Below, piece after piece: positions 13,138 to 25,029 of a stretch of DNA of 64,000 nucleotides (position 1 is its first letter; the number at the start of each line of letters is the position of its first letter). The translations under genes were made by a program, and so were the position numbers. The DNA is taken from the NCBI RefSeq assembly GCF_025766255.1, contig NW_026516786.1:1-64000 (forward strand), given 5' to 3'. Origin of the DNA: Zychaea mexicana. Taxonomy: Eukaryota; Mucoromycota; Mucoromycetes; Mucorales; Lichtheimiaceae. Below the pieces are notes generated by a model, which did not search any database, had not been told where the DNA came from, and saw only the letters and a list, made by a program, of their open reading frames with translations.

Positions 13138-13524
13138 ATAAACCGTCATTATGTACATATAAAGATTGAGAATGTCAAACTTCAAGACTCCATATGATAG
13201 CCGCAGCACCGTTTTCACAAAGATTACACACCTGTCAATCGGTAGCTAGATAGAATTTACTCATCAACACCATAAATTACGCTGATTTAAAACACTACAC
13301 TTTGCATTTACTAAGGGAAGATGCTATGAATACATAAGTTTTGTAAGAGGCACAAGATTCATGCGCTAATACATGTATTATTTTCAGTTCCAATCGTGAT
13401 AACCGTTGCCAAGGCAAAAAGCAAAAGAATGTGAGTCAGGAACGCTTACGATATGAATACTATTTACTAAACTTTCTTGTCTTTTTGTCTTTTTTTTATT
13501 CCATTGCTCCAATAATTCAAAACC
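13138..13524. other. Spacer upstream of the F-box gene
   Basis: Nothing coding is recognisable here. A T-rich tract immediately precedes the ATG at 13525 and may be promoter or leader. Confidence 0.5.
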
Positions 13525-15460
13525 ATGGAAACTAGGTCTGAACAAAACTACCAGTTCTGGCGGCCCAATACAAAGAACTTGTCAGAAACTCTACCGACAC
13601 CACCAGATGCACATAACGTAAGCTCACCACCAGACAGATAGGTCTATTACTCGATAAAACTGAAAAGGACAATATGCCTCAAAAGATGGTTCAAACGAGA
13701 AGCGAATTCTAACAATTTTTCTCAGGATATGAGTTGGGACACGTTAAAGCCATTGTCTTCCACAGTCGATTTCATTACTGATAGTCCGTACGATATCATG
13801 TGTGAAATTCTCACGCACCTGGATAATGTTGATTTAGCAACATGTTTCGATGTTCACAAGGCGTGGTACGATCGCCTCCAACAATACCCAGCCCCCTGGC
13901 GAACCATAAAAATCCATGCATATTATTCACTGGACAAGGAACGGATCGAAGTATACGAGAAAATGTTACCAGTTATTTCGCAGCACGTACAGACATTGTA
14001 CTTAGGCGGCAGAGCTGATCGCGTTGTCAGGTACCCCCTGCTATTATCAGCTCATGAATTTTCCAGTCTGCAATCACTTACGCTTTACATTACCTGTGAG
14101 TTGGAACAAGAGTTATTTTTTTAAAAGATTGAATAAATACAACTCGTGCTATAAGAGCGAAGTGAATGCTTACCTGAAGTTTTGTATCTTGACATTTTCA
14201 TACGTAATAGCCGGTTCTGATACCATGGATTTGACTGCCACATTATACGATACTTTACCTAGCATTGCTCCTAAACTTAAAAAACTTATGCTTGATGTTG
14301 CCTGCGCATCCGGGATAAACATATCGCTGGCTCGAGTGTTACAAATTTGTCGACAGCTCACCACCATCAGCTACAAAGCACAATCAAGTATCGATGACGA
14401 CTTTTCATTGCCACATACTACAAAACTTACAACCATAGAGCTTATTCAGAAACTACCGATTTCCAGCAATATGATTACGCAGCTGTTACAACATTCACCA
14501 CATCTTCGGTGCCTCACAACAACCTCCGTTGAGGAGATCAATAATACCTTCTCAACGATGGAAGATCACTGTCCAGAACTAGTTTCAGTTGCTATAAACG
14601 TCAATGCATTTAAGCATACATACAAAATCCCATCGACAATGCCAGCAGCGAGTACACCCACAAGTGACAACCCGACGACATTGCAAAGTTTAATAATTCA
14701 ACCACTATTTTCACCAAACCAAAGGTTACTTTCATTATTGACCAAGAACAATAATACACTCCGAATCATGTGCATCGGACCTAACGATGACAACGCGTTG
14801 ACCACAGCTTGGTGTCGTTTCTCATCGATACCTTTGCCAAACCTGACGTACCTGCATATCAACGCAGCCCACGCATCACACGATTTCCTGGTCGATCATT
14901 TACCTCGAATAATTGCAAGATATTCCAATCTCGAGATACTCGTTCTTGAACAAATTTATCGACCATTCGAACAAGACATAGAAGAACCAGTATTAGCCGA
15001 TAATATATTTACTGCTTTAGTGAATCTGAAGCGACTGTCATGCTTACGGCTAGCACGGTGCGACATACGTGGTCGAGGTTTCAAGCAATTCATGTTACAG
15101 CAGCGCGCATTACGAGAATTGGCCATCCATCGCTGCCACGGGACATCCACCACGCTGCTCCTAGACTATATTTCAACTCTGCGAGCCCTAGAAAAGCTTC
15201 ATCTGTACTGCCCTGGTCGCGAGGTGACTCCATTCGATATATCAGTGTTTACTCAATTATTACGTGACAAATTGAATCAACTATCGATGTTGGAATTTGG
15301 TGGCAAAGCGCTTACAGACCAAGCTATCGTAAACCTTGCTGATTGCACAGGCTTGCACACACTTTATTTACATGGTCCTGTAATAATGCGACAAAGGCAA
15401 TCACGGCTTATTCGCTATTTACAAGAGCGTATTCCAAATGTACATCAACTGCCTCTCTGA
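13525..15460 (+). CDS. F-box protein with leucine-rich-like repeats
   Basis: Exons are 13525-13617, 13726-14095 and 14211-15460 (1713 nt, 570 aa). Residues ~45-90 form an F-box (SPYDIMCEILTHLDNVDLAT, then CFDVHKAWYDRL and a Trp), the segment that docks on Skp1 in SCF ubiquitin ligases. The rest contains spaced Leu-rich units (LKKLMLD, LRCLTTTS, NLTYLHINAA, LEILVLEQ, LSCLRLARCD, LRELAIHRC, LEKLHLYCP), as in divergent LRRs that recognise substrates. An upstream start at 13525 is preferred to 13729, because 13525-13617 is open, ends in a good GTAAGC donor and joins in phase. Such F-box/LRR genes are often expanded in these fungi. The substrate is unknown. Confidence 0.85.
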
Positions 15461-16197
15461 GCTTATAAGTCATCAGTATACTGTAGAATTGATATATTTT
15501 TATGATGTATAGGATTAATTACAGTAATAATAAATATGTTACTGACTTACAATCCCTAGCAGAACTAGGTAACATGCAGAAAAATATGCAGATTACGTGG
15601 CTTCTGAAGCGCATGAGGAGGTTTGGCTCTTAAGAATAATATGGATTGAGTCCCGATAATTGGCTTACCATACTGGCTTCTCTTCGTTTTCTCACTGTGT
15701 ATCGCATACTAAAAGGTCTACCAGAAAATATATATAGAAGATGTGGTTACGGACCCGGTGCCGAATTGACCGTAAAAGGAGCTGGCACGAACCGTGTGTG
15801 TAACGTCAAATTAAGGAGTAAAACATTCAGTCACATATTTTTATCCTCAGCAGTGTGTGGCAGGAGACATTTCAGTGTGTTGCATCTTTGGCATACGGGT
15901 CTATGTATAGCAGAGCAATAGGGAAAAAAGCAATTAGAAAATAAGCAATTTCTTTGATAATCTTTTCAGTTATATATCGCATTCTTTATAATTAGTGTCT
16001 GCGGCCGCCTTTTTTGAATGTATGTCATGATAAGGCAGTAGCAATAAGTTATCAGTAATAGCAATGTGCACTACTACATGAAGCTTCGGACGTTTGTCCG
16101 TGCAGCATCAGTATCTTGCCTCGAAATACTTGGCACCAAATAAGCCAAGCTCTGATCTGAGCTTCGGGCTACTGGTAGAATTCAAAATGCGAGGCAG
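15461..16197. other. Spacer before the ABC transporter
   Basis: There is a 91-codon frame at 15646-15921 with no family signal, which I do not call a gene. Nothing else is recognised. The last part is the ABC-transporter promoter. Confidence 0.5.
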
Positions 16198-16206
16198 TAT
16201 ATATAA
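16198..16206 (+). promoter_or_regulatory. TATA box of the ABC transporter gene
   Basis: TATATATAA lies about 50 bases before the ATG at 16255, which is compatible with a short leader and a strongly regulated core promoter. Confidence 0.6.
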
Positions 16207-16254
16207 GCGGATCGAAAAATCGAGGTCCTCAAATCTTTAATTCAATAGCAACAT

Positions 16255-19200
16255 ATGCCATCTTCATCGTTTAGTTTGTCACCATCATCACGCCAATACA
16301 GTCCCTGCAACGACACAGATTCAATCAAATCAAGCGCTGCCGTTACTTCAGCACAGGCAACACAGCAGGCAATTCCGATGCGAACGCACGAAGAAACAGA
16401 AAAAGATAAGAAGAAGGCAAAAAATGCGAATGTGCGTACAATTCCAATGCGTAAGATGTTTCGCTACGCAACCCGGAAAGACAAGTGGATGCTTGGTTTG
16501 GCTATGGCTTGTTCCATCTTTGTGGGTGTCCTGCAACCTCTCACAATCGTAGTCTTTGGTCTGACAATCGCTTCAACCATCGGAAGCTATGAAAGCGGCG
16601 ACAGCTTGAACGGAATGGCGGCACTGGCTGGAGGTATCTTGCTTGCCCTTGGAACTCTTGTCATGGCGCTCTCTTACACTGCTAGCTGTCTTTGGGTCAT
16701 CTCCGGTGAAAATCAAACTCGTCGTGTGCGTCAACTTTACGTACATGCTATCATGCGGCAAGAAATGGCTTGGTTCGATCAATCGAAAGACGGCTCTCTC
16801 ACAACTCGCCTGGCAACAGATACACAGTACTATCAAGACGCGATATCCGAAAAATACGGTGAGATGATTAGCACTGCTTCCGCTACTACGATGGGTCTCT
16901 TGGAATGCATTTGCGTTACTTGGCGCATGGGTCTCGTTGTCTTCGCATTATTGCCCGTACTCTTCGGCGTTAGCTGGCTCATGGACCGCCTTTTATCTCA
17001 ACAAACTCAGGAAGTTCAGAATGCGTATGCTGAAGCAAGCAGTATTGCAGAGCAAGCTTTGGCCGGTATTCGAACTGTTTACTCATTTACCCTCCAAGAA
17101 CGATTCACTCGTCTATACGAAACCAAGCTGATGAAGACATCCCAGGCCGGCACTCGTCGTGCGCTCGTTCTTGGGGCTGGTTTCGGTACGTTTCTGCTTC
17201 TGCTATACGGTATCTTCGCATTTGCATTTTGGTACGGTTCGACGTTGGCAATCAACGGTACCGGCGATGGTATCCTTGTTATGGTCTCGTTTTTCTGTTT
17301 AATCTTGGGTGCGATCTCTTTGATGAAATTGCCAGATCAAGTAGCTGCGCTGGCGGCGGGCCGGGGAGCTGCTTACACGATCTTTGAAACGATCTCCAGG
17401 GTGCCAGCCATCGATACGGACTCTGACGAAGGGCTGAAACCACAGAAAATTGCAGCTGGTATCGAGTTCCGTGATATCAAGTTCAGTTATCCAACGAGGC
17501 CGGATATCACGATCCTCAAAAACCTCAATCTCACTATTAGTCCGGGTATGACAGTTGCTTTTGTTGGTGCTTCGGGTTCTGGAAAAAGTACCACTATTCA
17601 GCTCTTGCAGCGTTTCTATGACCCCGACTCTGGACAAGTGTTCTTGGACGGTCATGATCTCAAGGATCTAAACATACGATGGCTGCGTTCTCAAATTGGT
17701 GTGGTGAGCCAAGAACCGGTGCTGTTTAACATGACAATCCGTCAGAACCTGCTTCTCGGTGTTGAAGACCGTGTCGGTCAAGATGAAATTGAAGCCGCTT
17801 GTCAAAAAGCCAACTGCCACTCCTTTATATCCGCTCTGCCCGAGGGGTATGACACATTGGTAGGTGAACACGGTGGCATGTTATCTGGTGGTCAAAAGCA
17901 GCGCATTGCCATTGCACGGGCTATTCTCAAGAACCCCCCTATCCTTTTGCTGGATGAAGTACGTACTACCACCTGCATTTGTAAACCGCCTTTATTTTCC
18001 CATTCTATTCAGGAAAATTGAGTGATAGAAAAGCTAATCATTCAGCATATATTATTAGGCAACATCAGCACTGGACACACAATCTGAACGTATCGTACAG
18101 CATGCTTTGGATGCTGCTTCCAGCGGCCGCACAACGATTGTCGTCGCGCATCGTCTTTCTACCATTCGCAATGCAGATCTTATCGTGGTTATGAACCAAG
18201 GCGATCTTATTGAACAAGGTACCCACGGTCAGCTCGTAAAACATGGTGGTGCTTATGCCGAGCTAGTGCGTAAACAACAAATTGAGACCGAACAAGATAA
18301 TGTGTCCGAGGTTTCCGAAACGGTGTCTTTGGAAAATGTCAAACTGCGCGACAGAAGAAGCCAAGGAGCAGCGGCTGAGCAAGGACTTAACGATGTGGTC
18401 TACTCATCATATGTTAATTTGGCTCGCAGAAGCACCACTACGTCTATTGATGCTTACGAGCTCAAAGAACGGAGGATCAAACAAGAACTTAAATTACGGC
18501 AACAGCAAGGTGCTCCAATTGCCAAAATATGGCAGCAAATTAAACCCGAACGGCTTTACTTGCTTGCTGGCTGTTTTGGATCTTTAATCGCCGGTGCAGT
18601 CTATCCTTTGTTCGCATTCATTACTGGAAAATGTAAGCTAAACAACCTTGACATGTAAGCAACTGTATATTATATGACAAACGGTATTGATTTGTCGAAC
18701 CTATCATAGGCATTTGGACTCTGATGCAAGACAGCGATGAGATTTCCCCCGGTCCTGTCGAGGGAGCTAACTTTTATGCGATTATGTTTCTTGTAATTGC
18801 CGTTGGTGCCTTTCTCGGTTATGGCCTTCAAAGCTGGATGTTTGAATTAGTGGATGCACGTTATACTTCACGGCTTCGTGCATTGGTTTTTCGTGCCTTT
18901 TTAAAACAAGAAGTCGGCTTTTTCGACCGCGAAGATAACAGTGTTGGTGCTCTAGCTTCCAAACTTGCAGTGGACACCAAGACCATGAACGAAATGGTGA
19001 CCAGGGTGCCTGGTGATTTCATGCAGGTCGTTTCAACTGCAGCTTGTGGTATGTACCACTAATCATATGTTCTAGATTTTTCTACATAATATTGTTGCAA
19101 TGAGTCGAAGCTTTAAATACTGAAATATTGTTTATGCAATTAACTAGGTCTGGCAATTGCCTTTGCACATAATTGGACTCTTTCGCTGATTGTTATTGGA

Positions 19201-20463
19201 ATGTCACCGCTCCTCATTGGTGCCAGCTTCTATCGGGCTCGACTAGAGAGGGGCTTTCAAGACAAGGTTGCGAAGGCACATGAACACGGAAATGTAATCA
19301 CAAGTGAAGCCATCAGAGAAATCCGAACTGTTACTGCACTTGGAAAACAAGCTCACTTCGAGATGAAATATGCGAAAACTTTGGAAAAGCCTCATCAGCT
19401 TGCCAGACGTAAGGCGTTTCGCGCTTCTTTCGGATATGCATTGTCGCAAGGTTTCTCCCTCTATGTTGCCGCGGTTGCCTATTCATCTGGTGTTATTTTT
19501 ATGCAAGAAGGAAGACTTGCATTCGATGCCCTGTTTATTTGCTTGCTGACGCTCATGATTTCGATGACAGGCGTGGGTCGCTCCAGTGTATTTACGGTTA
19601 CGTTCGTCAAGGCCAAAACTGCTGCTATTAGTGTTTTCGAAATACTTGAGCGACAATCACAGGTTGATCCTGATCTTGAAGGCATTGAAATGGCTACTTC
19701 AGGCGTTTCAGGCGATATTTCGTTTGATAAAATTGGCTTTTGCTACCCAACACGCAAGGAGCCCATTTTCGAAGGTGGATTTAACCTGCGAGGAAAAGCG
19801 GGTCAAATGATTGCTCTGGTCGGTCCATCAGGTTGCGGAAAATCAACCACGATTGGTATGCTTCAACGCTGGTACGATCCTACGATGGGTACTGTGAGTC
19901 TGGACCATCATAATGTCAAAGGATTTACTTTAAGTAACCTGCGCAGCCACATGGCTTTGGTTGGTCAAGAGCCTGTTCTGTTTGACATGACGATCGGCGA
20001 GAATATCCGGTTTGGCGTTGACGAAGATCACGTTGTTACCCAAGACCAGGTTGAAGAAGCCTGCCGCGCCGCTAATATCCACAAGTTTATCTCGGAATTG
20101 CCGGATCGCTATGATACACGGGTCGGTGACAAGGGCTCGCAATTGTCTGGTGGTCAAAAGCAGCGTATTGCGATTGCTCGTGCATTGATTCGTAAACCCA
20201 AGGTTCTTTTATTGGATGAGGCTACTTCCGCGCTTGATTCTGAATCTGAAAAGCTTGTCCAGGAAGCCATTGACAATATCGTTGGTGAAGGTGGCCGCAC
20301 GACCATTACAATCGCACATCGTCTCTCAACTATCCAGCATGCCGATATAATTTGTGTTGTCAAGGATGGTCGAGTAGTAGAGCAAGGAACCCATTGGGAA
20401 CTTTTGGAACTAAACGGGGAGTATGCCTCGCTTGTACGGGAGCAATCTTTAACCGTTCTATAG
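16255..20463 (+). CDS. Full-length ABCB (MDR/P-glycoprotein-type) transporter
   Basis: Exons are 16255-17958, 18059-18632, 18710-19048 and 19148-20463 (3933 nt, 1310 aa). The layout is TMD1-NBD1-TMD2-NBD2, the usual length for ABCB exporters such as Pgp and fungal Ste6/Mdr proteins. NBD1 has Walker [10 protein letters not shown] (~436), signature LSGGQKQ (~544), Walker B ILLLDEA (split by intron 1) and the H-loop VVAHRLST (~592). NBD2 has GPSGCGKST (~1097), LSGGQKQ (~1205), [11 protein letters not shown] and IAHRLST. Both sites look catalytically complete. It should sit in the plasma or vacuolar membrane and export lipophilic compounds, drugs or a lipidated peptide using ATP. The substrate cannot be inferred. 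The N-terminal ~60 residues are Ser-rich and cytosolic. No frameshift was found. Confidence 0.95.
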
Positions 20464-22686
20464 ATAGATTACTGTACGATTATTTTATTATCATAATCTC
20501 TGTTCATCCCTTCATATACTGTATTTTAAGTAAATATCATTACAGTGTTGTGTGTCTTCTATATTATCACATTTTCACTTATGTGCACTTTTCTCTTTTA
20601 ATCGCTATAATATTGGATTAAAATCGACAAACAAAATCCTAAAACGTGCCTTTGCTCATGTTTCTCATGCGTTAGTGCTTGGTGGTTCAATAGGGCAATA
20701 CAGCGAATGACATCATGATGCTTGGCTGTAATACAAGCTCTCTGGTATCGCTACATCAAACTTCAACATGAAAAGGAAGCCAATTTTACTGTCACGGTTG
20801 TTTGGCTCAGTTCGTCCAATGTAGCTAATTAGTTATGCAAACTTCTCTCCTAGGATTCTTTCTATACGAAGAATATTTAGTATAGCATGTGCTTTTAAAG
20901 ATTGTATACTTTTGTTTGTAAGGGACTCACATTCCAGACTATACCTGCCAAATGTGGGATGAAAGAAAGCTTAACAAAATGTCTGTAACAATATGATAGA
21001 CTTCCAGTTATTCTTCGCTCCGACCAAGGCTTCCGCAAAGATGGATTTCGTTCAGTCAGAGATAGACTTCGGCAAAACCAAGCGTTCTTCTATGTCGCCA
21101 ATCAACTACTGTTCTTGTTTGATCCATATCAACTTTAAGAATAAGCACTAGTGAAGCTATCCAATACTTGTTTCATGTACAAAATTTAAAGGTCTTAAGG
21201 CTTTATAGACTATGACATGGCAAAACCAAACGAGACCATTTGTCACTACCAGCTGCTATACCAAAACATTATGTACGCACTTTGAAATACAACACGCGAA
21301 TATGTTGCAGTATGAATATTTGGTTTATTCTGTAAGACCATACGAAAAGTATACATATAGTACATATATGTACGATATACATATCTCGTTAAAGACATAC
21401 AGGTGTGTTAGCTAAGTAAACCATACTAAAACTATGTATGGTATATTGTTCATAAAAGTGGAGTTCGTAATGTAAATGTACAGTGCGTAAGAGAACGTAG
21501 TATATCTATCACTGAAATACTGCTACTATAAGTACTGCTTGGTTAAAGCGATGTTTAAGCGATGTTGATGGATAAACAGCACCATATAATAAGAACTCGA
21601 TGGTTTAGCGCGTCTTTTTTTTATTTCTTCCATAGTAAAGACATCATAAGGTGCGTAAGAATCGCGGAAAAGGGTAAAGAGCATGGTAATAACAGACGGA
21701 TATAAGCACATCGCCTTTATCATGAAATATGTGTTCCATTGATACAAAATTCGCTTCCTGTCTCTATGCTTTTATTGAGGATGAAAACGGCGCCCATCTG
21801 ACGACACAGTGACTCTTTACTCTTTACTTTTTTGTTTTCGATGCTTTAAAAAAATGCCAGACTTCACCTGTCTTTTATCATACCTCCTAAAATTGTATAT
21901 AAAATATTAATGTACATCAATTTAAAGGATTGTACAGTGTGTACTAGCTTGCCATCGATAGCTTAACCTAAATCCACCTTACAGGACATGAGGTAAAAAT
22001 GTTGGGTAAAAATATATGAAGTAAGTACAACGGGGCGATGTTAAAGTACTGAAAAGATTGAGGCATATATATGCAATATGGTATTAAATAGCGGTTCATA
22101 TTTGTACTATGGATGTACATGAGTACTTTGAAGTAAGTGCGTAAAAAATGTCTGACTATCAACACTATGCGAAGAATTGTCGACTTATTATAATGGCTGC
22201 TAACATTTAAACTATTTAAGTTGTTTTATATAAAATGTATGAATAGTTGTCGCCAATTACCACCGTACAAATAAGTTTTTTTGTAAATAGAATAATGAAA
22301 CAAAGTTTTATTGATGCTCTGACAGGAATCTCATTTTTCAAATATACAAATGAAAACACTTGAATCTTAAGTTTATCATTTATCATAGCCATATAGCTGT
22401 AGCTACACTCATATTGTACTATAAGAGATTTGTAGTAGTAGCTTTTTCGGCAACTGGGATGCGAGCGTGTAGAAGTTTAATTACTTATACTGCTTAGCTT
22501 AGCCAGTATGGGTGTTGATAATTCATTTGAAACAATAAGAAACCCAGCCACTTGTTCTGATTTGCGAGCAGCAGATTTTGTTACACAAAGAAACAAGAGC
22601 CTAAAGCAGCAGCAGCAGCAGTTTGACTGGGTTCAATTTCGTTTCTTAACTTCTTGCCCTTCCTTTTCTTTAAAAAAAAGAAGACC
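20464..22686. other. Long AT-rich spacer
   Basis: About 2.2 kb lie between the ABC transporter and the second F-box gene. I see only short unrelated frames, no element ends and no RNA gene. A frame at 22508-22686 with a Gln run overlaps the F-box leader but is out of phase with it. It may be an upstream ORF. Confidence 0.5.
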
Positions 22687-24654
22687 ATGCCGGATTTCAC
22701 TCATGTCTTTCCAGCAGAAACCGTTACCGATATTTTCTCATATCTGGACCAAAAGGAGTGTATTGAATGCATGGAAGTATGTCGTCGCTGGTATGATTTG
22801 ATACCTTCGTTTACCACGCGCGTCTGGCATCAGCTCAAAGTTTCCTCGTCTTCCGCCGGTTACGACAATGACGGCAATGCTATTTCGTGCTGCTGGCTGC
22901 AAAGTAACATTGCATTATTACAATGTCTTGGTCCGCACGTCAAAGACGTTTCTATTTGCTTTCAAGATACACGCAGCGTTTTGGAACGGCTATATACACA
23001 GAGGTGCGAGATAAAATGTCTCGGTCAGTATAACTACAATAAGTGGGGATGTAGATGGATCCACATACCAAAGCAGCTAACATCTTTGGGCGACAAAATA
23101 GAGATAAATAACCACAAGCCTACATTGAAACGGAACAAACGACCTACCACCAACGATAGCATCAGATTACCAGTTGTTATTACATTATTTGCTCCCACGT
23201 TGACCCAGTTATCTATCACCTCTCATCCTTGCGACGTTTCGTTGACGATGCTACTCGATACCCTACCGGCATTGACACATCTTTCCGTAACATTTAACAA
23301 CAGCGGCTACCAAAACCTGTCTAATACCGAGGTGGGTCAACGCAAGAGGAGAAGGAGTAGTTTTGGTGTACTTTCTTCTGCGGCAACGCTCGACAACAAC
23401 AACAACAACAGTAATACCCACCTGGTTTATTTGCATCTGGACAATGCTCTGAATTTTGACACCCGAATCCAACCAATTCTCCACCGCTGTCCAGAACTCC
23501 AGTATTTGCTGATAACGTCCGACGTTAGCAGATTCACTTTATCCAATCCGCCATCGAACAACATCCATGTCGTTTTCAACCTTTGTCCACGTGTACATCA
23601 TATCATTTTCAACGTTCACGTCGATCCAGAGGAAAAATTAGCGGAAAAGTGGCTATTGCAATCGCAAAAGAACCCCAATAACAGCAATGCTACAGTTGAT
23701 AATGGCACCGATAACGACAGGAAAAAGAAGAAAATCATAATCGACCGACGACGACGACAACAGCAACAACTAGAACAGCAACAGCAGCCGGGCACCGTAC
23801 GTCAACTTCTATACCGTGGAGAAGATCAAGAAGAACTGAACGCGATATTCCCAATACTCGAAAAGTCACGACTCTGGTTGGAAGATTTACATCTCGAAAG
23901 CTGGGAGGCACGTTTAACGGGTTTCCTAGCCATGGCTCATGCCCACTTCTACTTTCCGCAACTAGTGTCATTGGAAATATTTGGAATTGATATGACTGGT
24001 CCGGAGTGGGTTCAGATTCTCCAAAGCCATCCGCAGATCGAGAGTCTGGGAATGGAGCTGTGGTTTGACGAATTAGAAGAGCTCGATAACGTTGTCGAGG
24101 CTATCAGCACCTTAAAACGGTTACAGCGGATTGACCTGTATTGGACAAACAACTACTCAGGTTACCGAGGTACTTGCAGCAAACTTGACTTGCTTCACAA
24201 CACGGAGCTGCAAATTGTGAATCTTTCTGGCATACCCCTTTCGGATCAAGGCTTGCTCCATGTATGTCAATTGCCGCGGTTACAACAGTTGGGGCTAGGC
24301 GGGCTCAACACGTACCCAAAAGATCTGACTGAGGCTGGAATGATCAAATGTGCAGAAATGCTTAAAAAACGCAAGATTAATTTTTTGCAGCTGACTGGCT
24401 TTGACAGCGTGACGGATGCTGTTCTCGAACGTCTAGGACGAATTGATACGTTAACGTTACTACGTATTACCTACGACAACAGCATAACAGATCTGGGTGT
24501 CAAGACGTTCCTTGGTTATTGCAGCGGTAGCAGCAGCAGCAGCATCAGTAGTTTTAGCAGTGACAAAGAACCACGCAACAAAAGAAGGATCGAGGTTTCT
24601 GGTTGCCCTCTGGTCTCTAGAGGGAAGTACTTCGTATCGGAAATCCTATTGTAA
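22687..24654 (+). CDS. F-box/LRR-like protein, intronless
   Basis: This is a single 655-aa frame. The ATG at 22687 is chosen over 22654 because it starts just before the F-box; the upstream residues are poly-Lys from an A-rich leader. Residues 1-45 are an F-box (FPAETVTDIFSYLDQKECIE, then CMEVCRRWYDL), so it should join an SCF E3 complex through Skp1. Leu-rich units follow (LTQLSITSH, LTHLSVTFN, LVYLHLDNAL, LQYLLITSD, LEDLHLES, LVSLEIFGI, IESLGMELW, LQRIDLYW, LQIVNLSGIPLSDQGLLHV, LQQLGLGGL). A basic, Gln-rich insert lies at about residues 340-380 and a Ser-rich loop near the C-terminus. A decayed paralogue follows directly downstream. The substrate is unknown. Confidence 0.87.
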   Translation: MPDFTHVFPAETVTDIFSYLDQKECIECMEVCRRWYDLIPSFTTRVWHQLKVSSSSAGYDNDGNAISCCWLQSNIALLQCLGPHVKDVSICFQDTRSVLERLYTQRCEIKCLGQYNYNKWGCRWIHIPKQLTSLGDKIEINNHKPTLKRNKRPTTNDSIRLPVVITLFAPTLTQLSITSHPCDVSLTMLLDTLPALTHLSVTFNNSGYQNLSNTEVGQRKRRRSSFGVLSSAATLDNNNNNSNTHLVYLHLDNALNFDTRIQPILHRCPELQYLLITSDVSRFTLSNPPSNNIHVVFNLCPRVHHIIFNVHVDPEEKLAEKWLLQSQKNPNNSNATVDNGTDNDRKKKKIIIDRRRRQQQQLEQQQQPGTVRQLLYRGEDQEELNAIFPILEKSRLWLEDLHLESWEARLTGFLAMAHAHFYFPQLVSLEIFGIDMTGPEWVQILQSHPQIESLGMELWFDELEELDNVVEAISTLKRLQRIDLYWTNNYSGYRGTCSKLDLLHNTELQIVNLSGIPLSDQGLLHVCQLPRLQQLGLGGLNTYPKDLTEAGMIKCAEMLKKRKINFLQLTGFDSVTDAVLERLGRIDTLTLLRITYDNSITDLGVKTFLGYCSGSSSSSISSFSSDKEPRNKRRIEVSGCPLVSRGKYFVSEILL

Positions 24655-25029
24655 GAACATCCCGCATCGATATGTCAACTACATCTCTTGTATATAACCC
24701 ATAATAGCATTCCTCTCATTTGTAAAAACCACGCATTTTTATATTAAATAAATAATAATTGCTTAAATATGTTTCACCTATCGTAGAGTGTATGTTATGC
24801 TATCATTGACACAATACAAAGGGAGTACTTGAAGAAATGCCTCTTTACTGTATTTACTAGTGCTAACAACGCATTAAGCTGATTATGCGTGTTGCTAGTG
24901 ATAATTTCTCTTACCAATTGAAACCGTTTATTCCATCATCTCATATTTTGGCTAAAAAGATTGCTTGGAGTGCATGCGCGCATGCCATCGCTGTTCTGAA
25001 CTGCTCGCAATTTACGCGTTCTTTCTTTA

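Noticed and set aside
15646..15921. 91-codon plus-strand frame
   Set aside because: It starts without an ATG, has no motif, and the surroundings lack promoter or splice signals.
17299..17655. 118-codon minus-strand frame inside the ABC transporter
   Set aside because: It is antisense to NBD1 and explained by codon constraint of the real gene.
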